From Atopsyche davidsoni (lineage: Eukaryota; Arthropoda; Insecta; Trichoptera; Hydrobiosidae), in assembly GCA_022113835.1 (NCBI GenBank), contig JAILWY010000008.1:2410001-2474000 (forward strand): a stretch of 64,000 nucleotides of DNA, read 5' to 3'. The first letter of the stretch is position 1. Each line of letters begins with the position of its first letter. A program made the translations under genes and the position numbers. Below are positions 63,265 to 64,000 of the stretch, one piece after another. A model generated the notes under the pieces. The model was not told where the DNA came from, searched no databases, and saw only the letters and a list, made by a program, of their open reading frames with translations.

Positions 63265-63490
63265 AAGTTGCTTTGATCGATCATAACAAAATCGATCGAT
63301 CATTCAGTTAATCATGCACCATTCCCACCTCAGGTGGACCGGATACACAAGATTAATTAATCTGGTAGTGATTATCAATCGATCATGCACCTTCGTTCAC
63401 AGCTAGAATAGATCGGTCATTATAGAAACATCGGTCATTCGATCAGGCATGTTCGATTATTACTATCACAGGTAGATCGGATATATATGC
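63265..63490. repeat. Degenerate GATC-rich repeats, unit about 60 to 70 bp
   Basis: GATCATGCACC-like starts at about 63311, 63381 and 63441, each followed by AGATCGG or ACCGGAT-type ends. The blocks also contain TCGATCGATCAT near 63290. Confidence 0.5.
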
Positions 63491-63494
63491 ACAA

Positions 63495-63794
63495 ATGACT
63501 TGGGGGTGCAACGACCGTGCTGTTTGCCTACCAGAGTGGATGGAGCTCACCGGAAACAATAGGATCCAGGGCTGGAGTCCGTCGATTATGTTGATTGCGC
63601 TGACGAGCCGTATCGCCAGAACCCACGCCTGTTTTTGTCATATACCTAGGCGCCGATACGCTATTTGTAATAGAGCTCTGTGGGATATTTTGACTTGGAT
63701 ATCCACGCCAACAGCAGGAGTCAGATCCGGGTCAGTGGATGGAGTCTCCAGTATCGAACATTGGCTTAGAATAATGATGATCTATAATGTATAG
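63495..63794 (+). other. Open frame of 99 codons, not recognised
   Basis: GC-elevated, Trp-rich frame beginning MTWGCNDRAVCLPEWMELTG. No known domain identified. It is bounded by the GATC-rich repeat and a Tc1/mariner terminal repeat, so it may be remnant mobile DNA. No start or splice evidence. Confidence 0.2.
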
Positions 63795-64000
63795 GGTGTC
63801 CAAAAAGAGTATCGGGTATTTGTTTTAGTGCGGAAATTTTTGAGCCCAGAGTTGCAGGAGTTTCAAGGTATTAACTCAAGAACGAGGTTCTTACAAGACC
63901 ACTTGCCGTACATCCAATCAATCATTTCACGTAGAGGTAACATCAGAAGCCCCGACCTTAGCCGTCTTGACTATTTTGTATGGGGATACCTTAAAAGAAG
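63792..64000 (+). mobile_element. Tc1/mariner internally deleted element, cut by window edge
   Basis: Starts TAGGGTGTCCAAAAAGAGTA-TCGGGTATTTG, then passes directly to transposase C-terminal pieces in broken frames (LSPELQEFQG, FTRRGN-like ISRRGNI, SPDLSRLDYFVWGYLKR). Same layout as 1124..1676, in the opposite direction. Confidence 0.83.

Noticed and set aside
1..64000. CRISPR array, bacterial operon or phage-type system
   Set aside because: No short regular repeat-spacer array, no ribosome-binding sites and no prokaryotic gene density; sequence is eukaryotic with introns.

Overview
This window is AT-rich animal DNA, most likely from an insect. It carries spliced exons with canonical GT-AG borders, introns up to about 31 kb, and many decayed DNA transposons. 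Short tracts of the TTAGG insect telomere repeat also occur inside it. No bacterial-type gene organisation is present. The species and order cannot be fixed from the sequence.

The only well-supported host gene lies on the minus strand and runs through almost the whole window. It is a member of the dpr (defective proboscis extension response) family of two-Ig-domain neuronal surface proteins, closest by eye to Dpr1 within the Dpr1/2/3 group. Five internal coding exons are visible, in transcript order: A 61527..61672, B 30533..30610, C 23051..23183, D 4144..4263 and E 3658..3855. All junctions keep frame (phases 0, 0, 1, 1) and together encode 225 residues: a complete first Ig domain (exons A to C) and a complete second Ig domain (exons D and E). 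The signal-peptide exon(s) lie beyond 64000, and the C-terminal or membrane-anchor exon was not found; it is probably before position 1.

The rest is intron and flank. Region 1..3657 holds a Tc1/mariner-type relic and a roughly 64-bp minisatellite (about 2660..3640) that abuts exon E. The 18.8-kb D-C intron holds a TTAA-flanked ~600-bp MITE, tRNA-derived SINEs (one pair forming an inverted repeat) and copies of an unnamed hairpin repeat. The 7.3-kb C-B intron holds a hAT-type element, a broken mariner transposase and a chimeric hAT MITE that contains a piece of a Tc1/mariner transposase. The 30.9-kb B-A intron holds a hAT transposase remnant, two more TTAA MITEs, a tandem triplication, a palindromic SINE, a second chimeric hAT MITE, a G-rich hexamer array and a Tc1 relic. 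It also holds several islands of higher GC that could be regulatory but have no proof. Region 61673..64000 has another mariner relic and the start of a Tc1/mariner derivative cut by the window edge.

There is no evidence for a gene cluster or a new multi-gene system. The most unusual items are the amplified hAT MITE carrying a foreign transposase fragment, the recurrent inverted-repeat SINEs, the multi-copy hairpin repeat, and the minisatellite that would supply a short alternative C-terminus if the exon E donor were not used.
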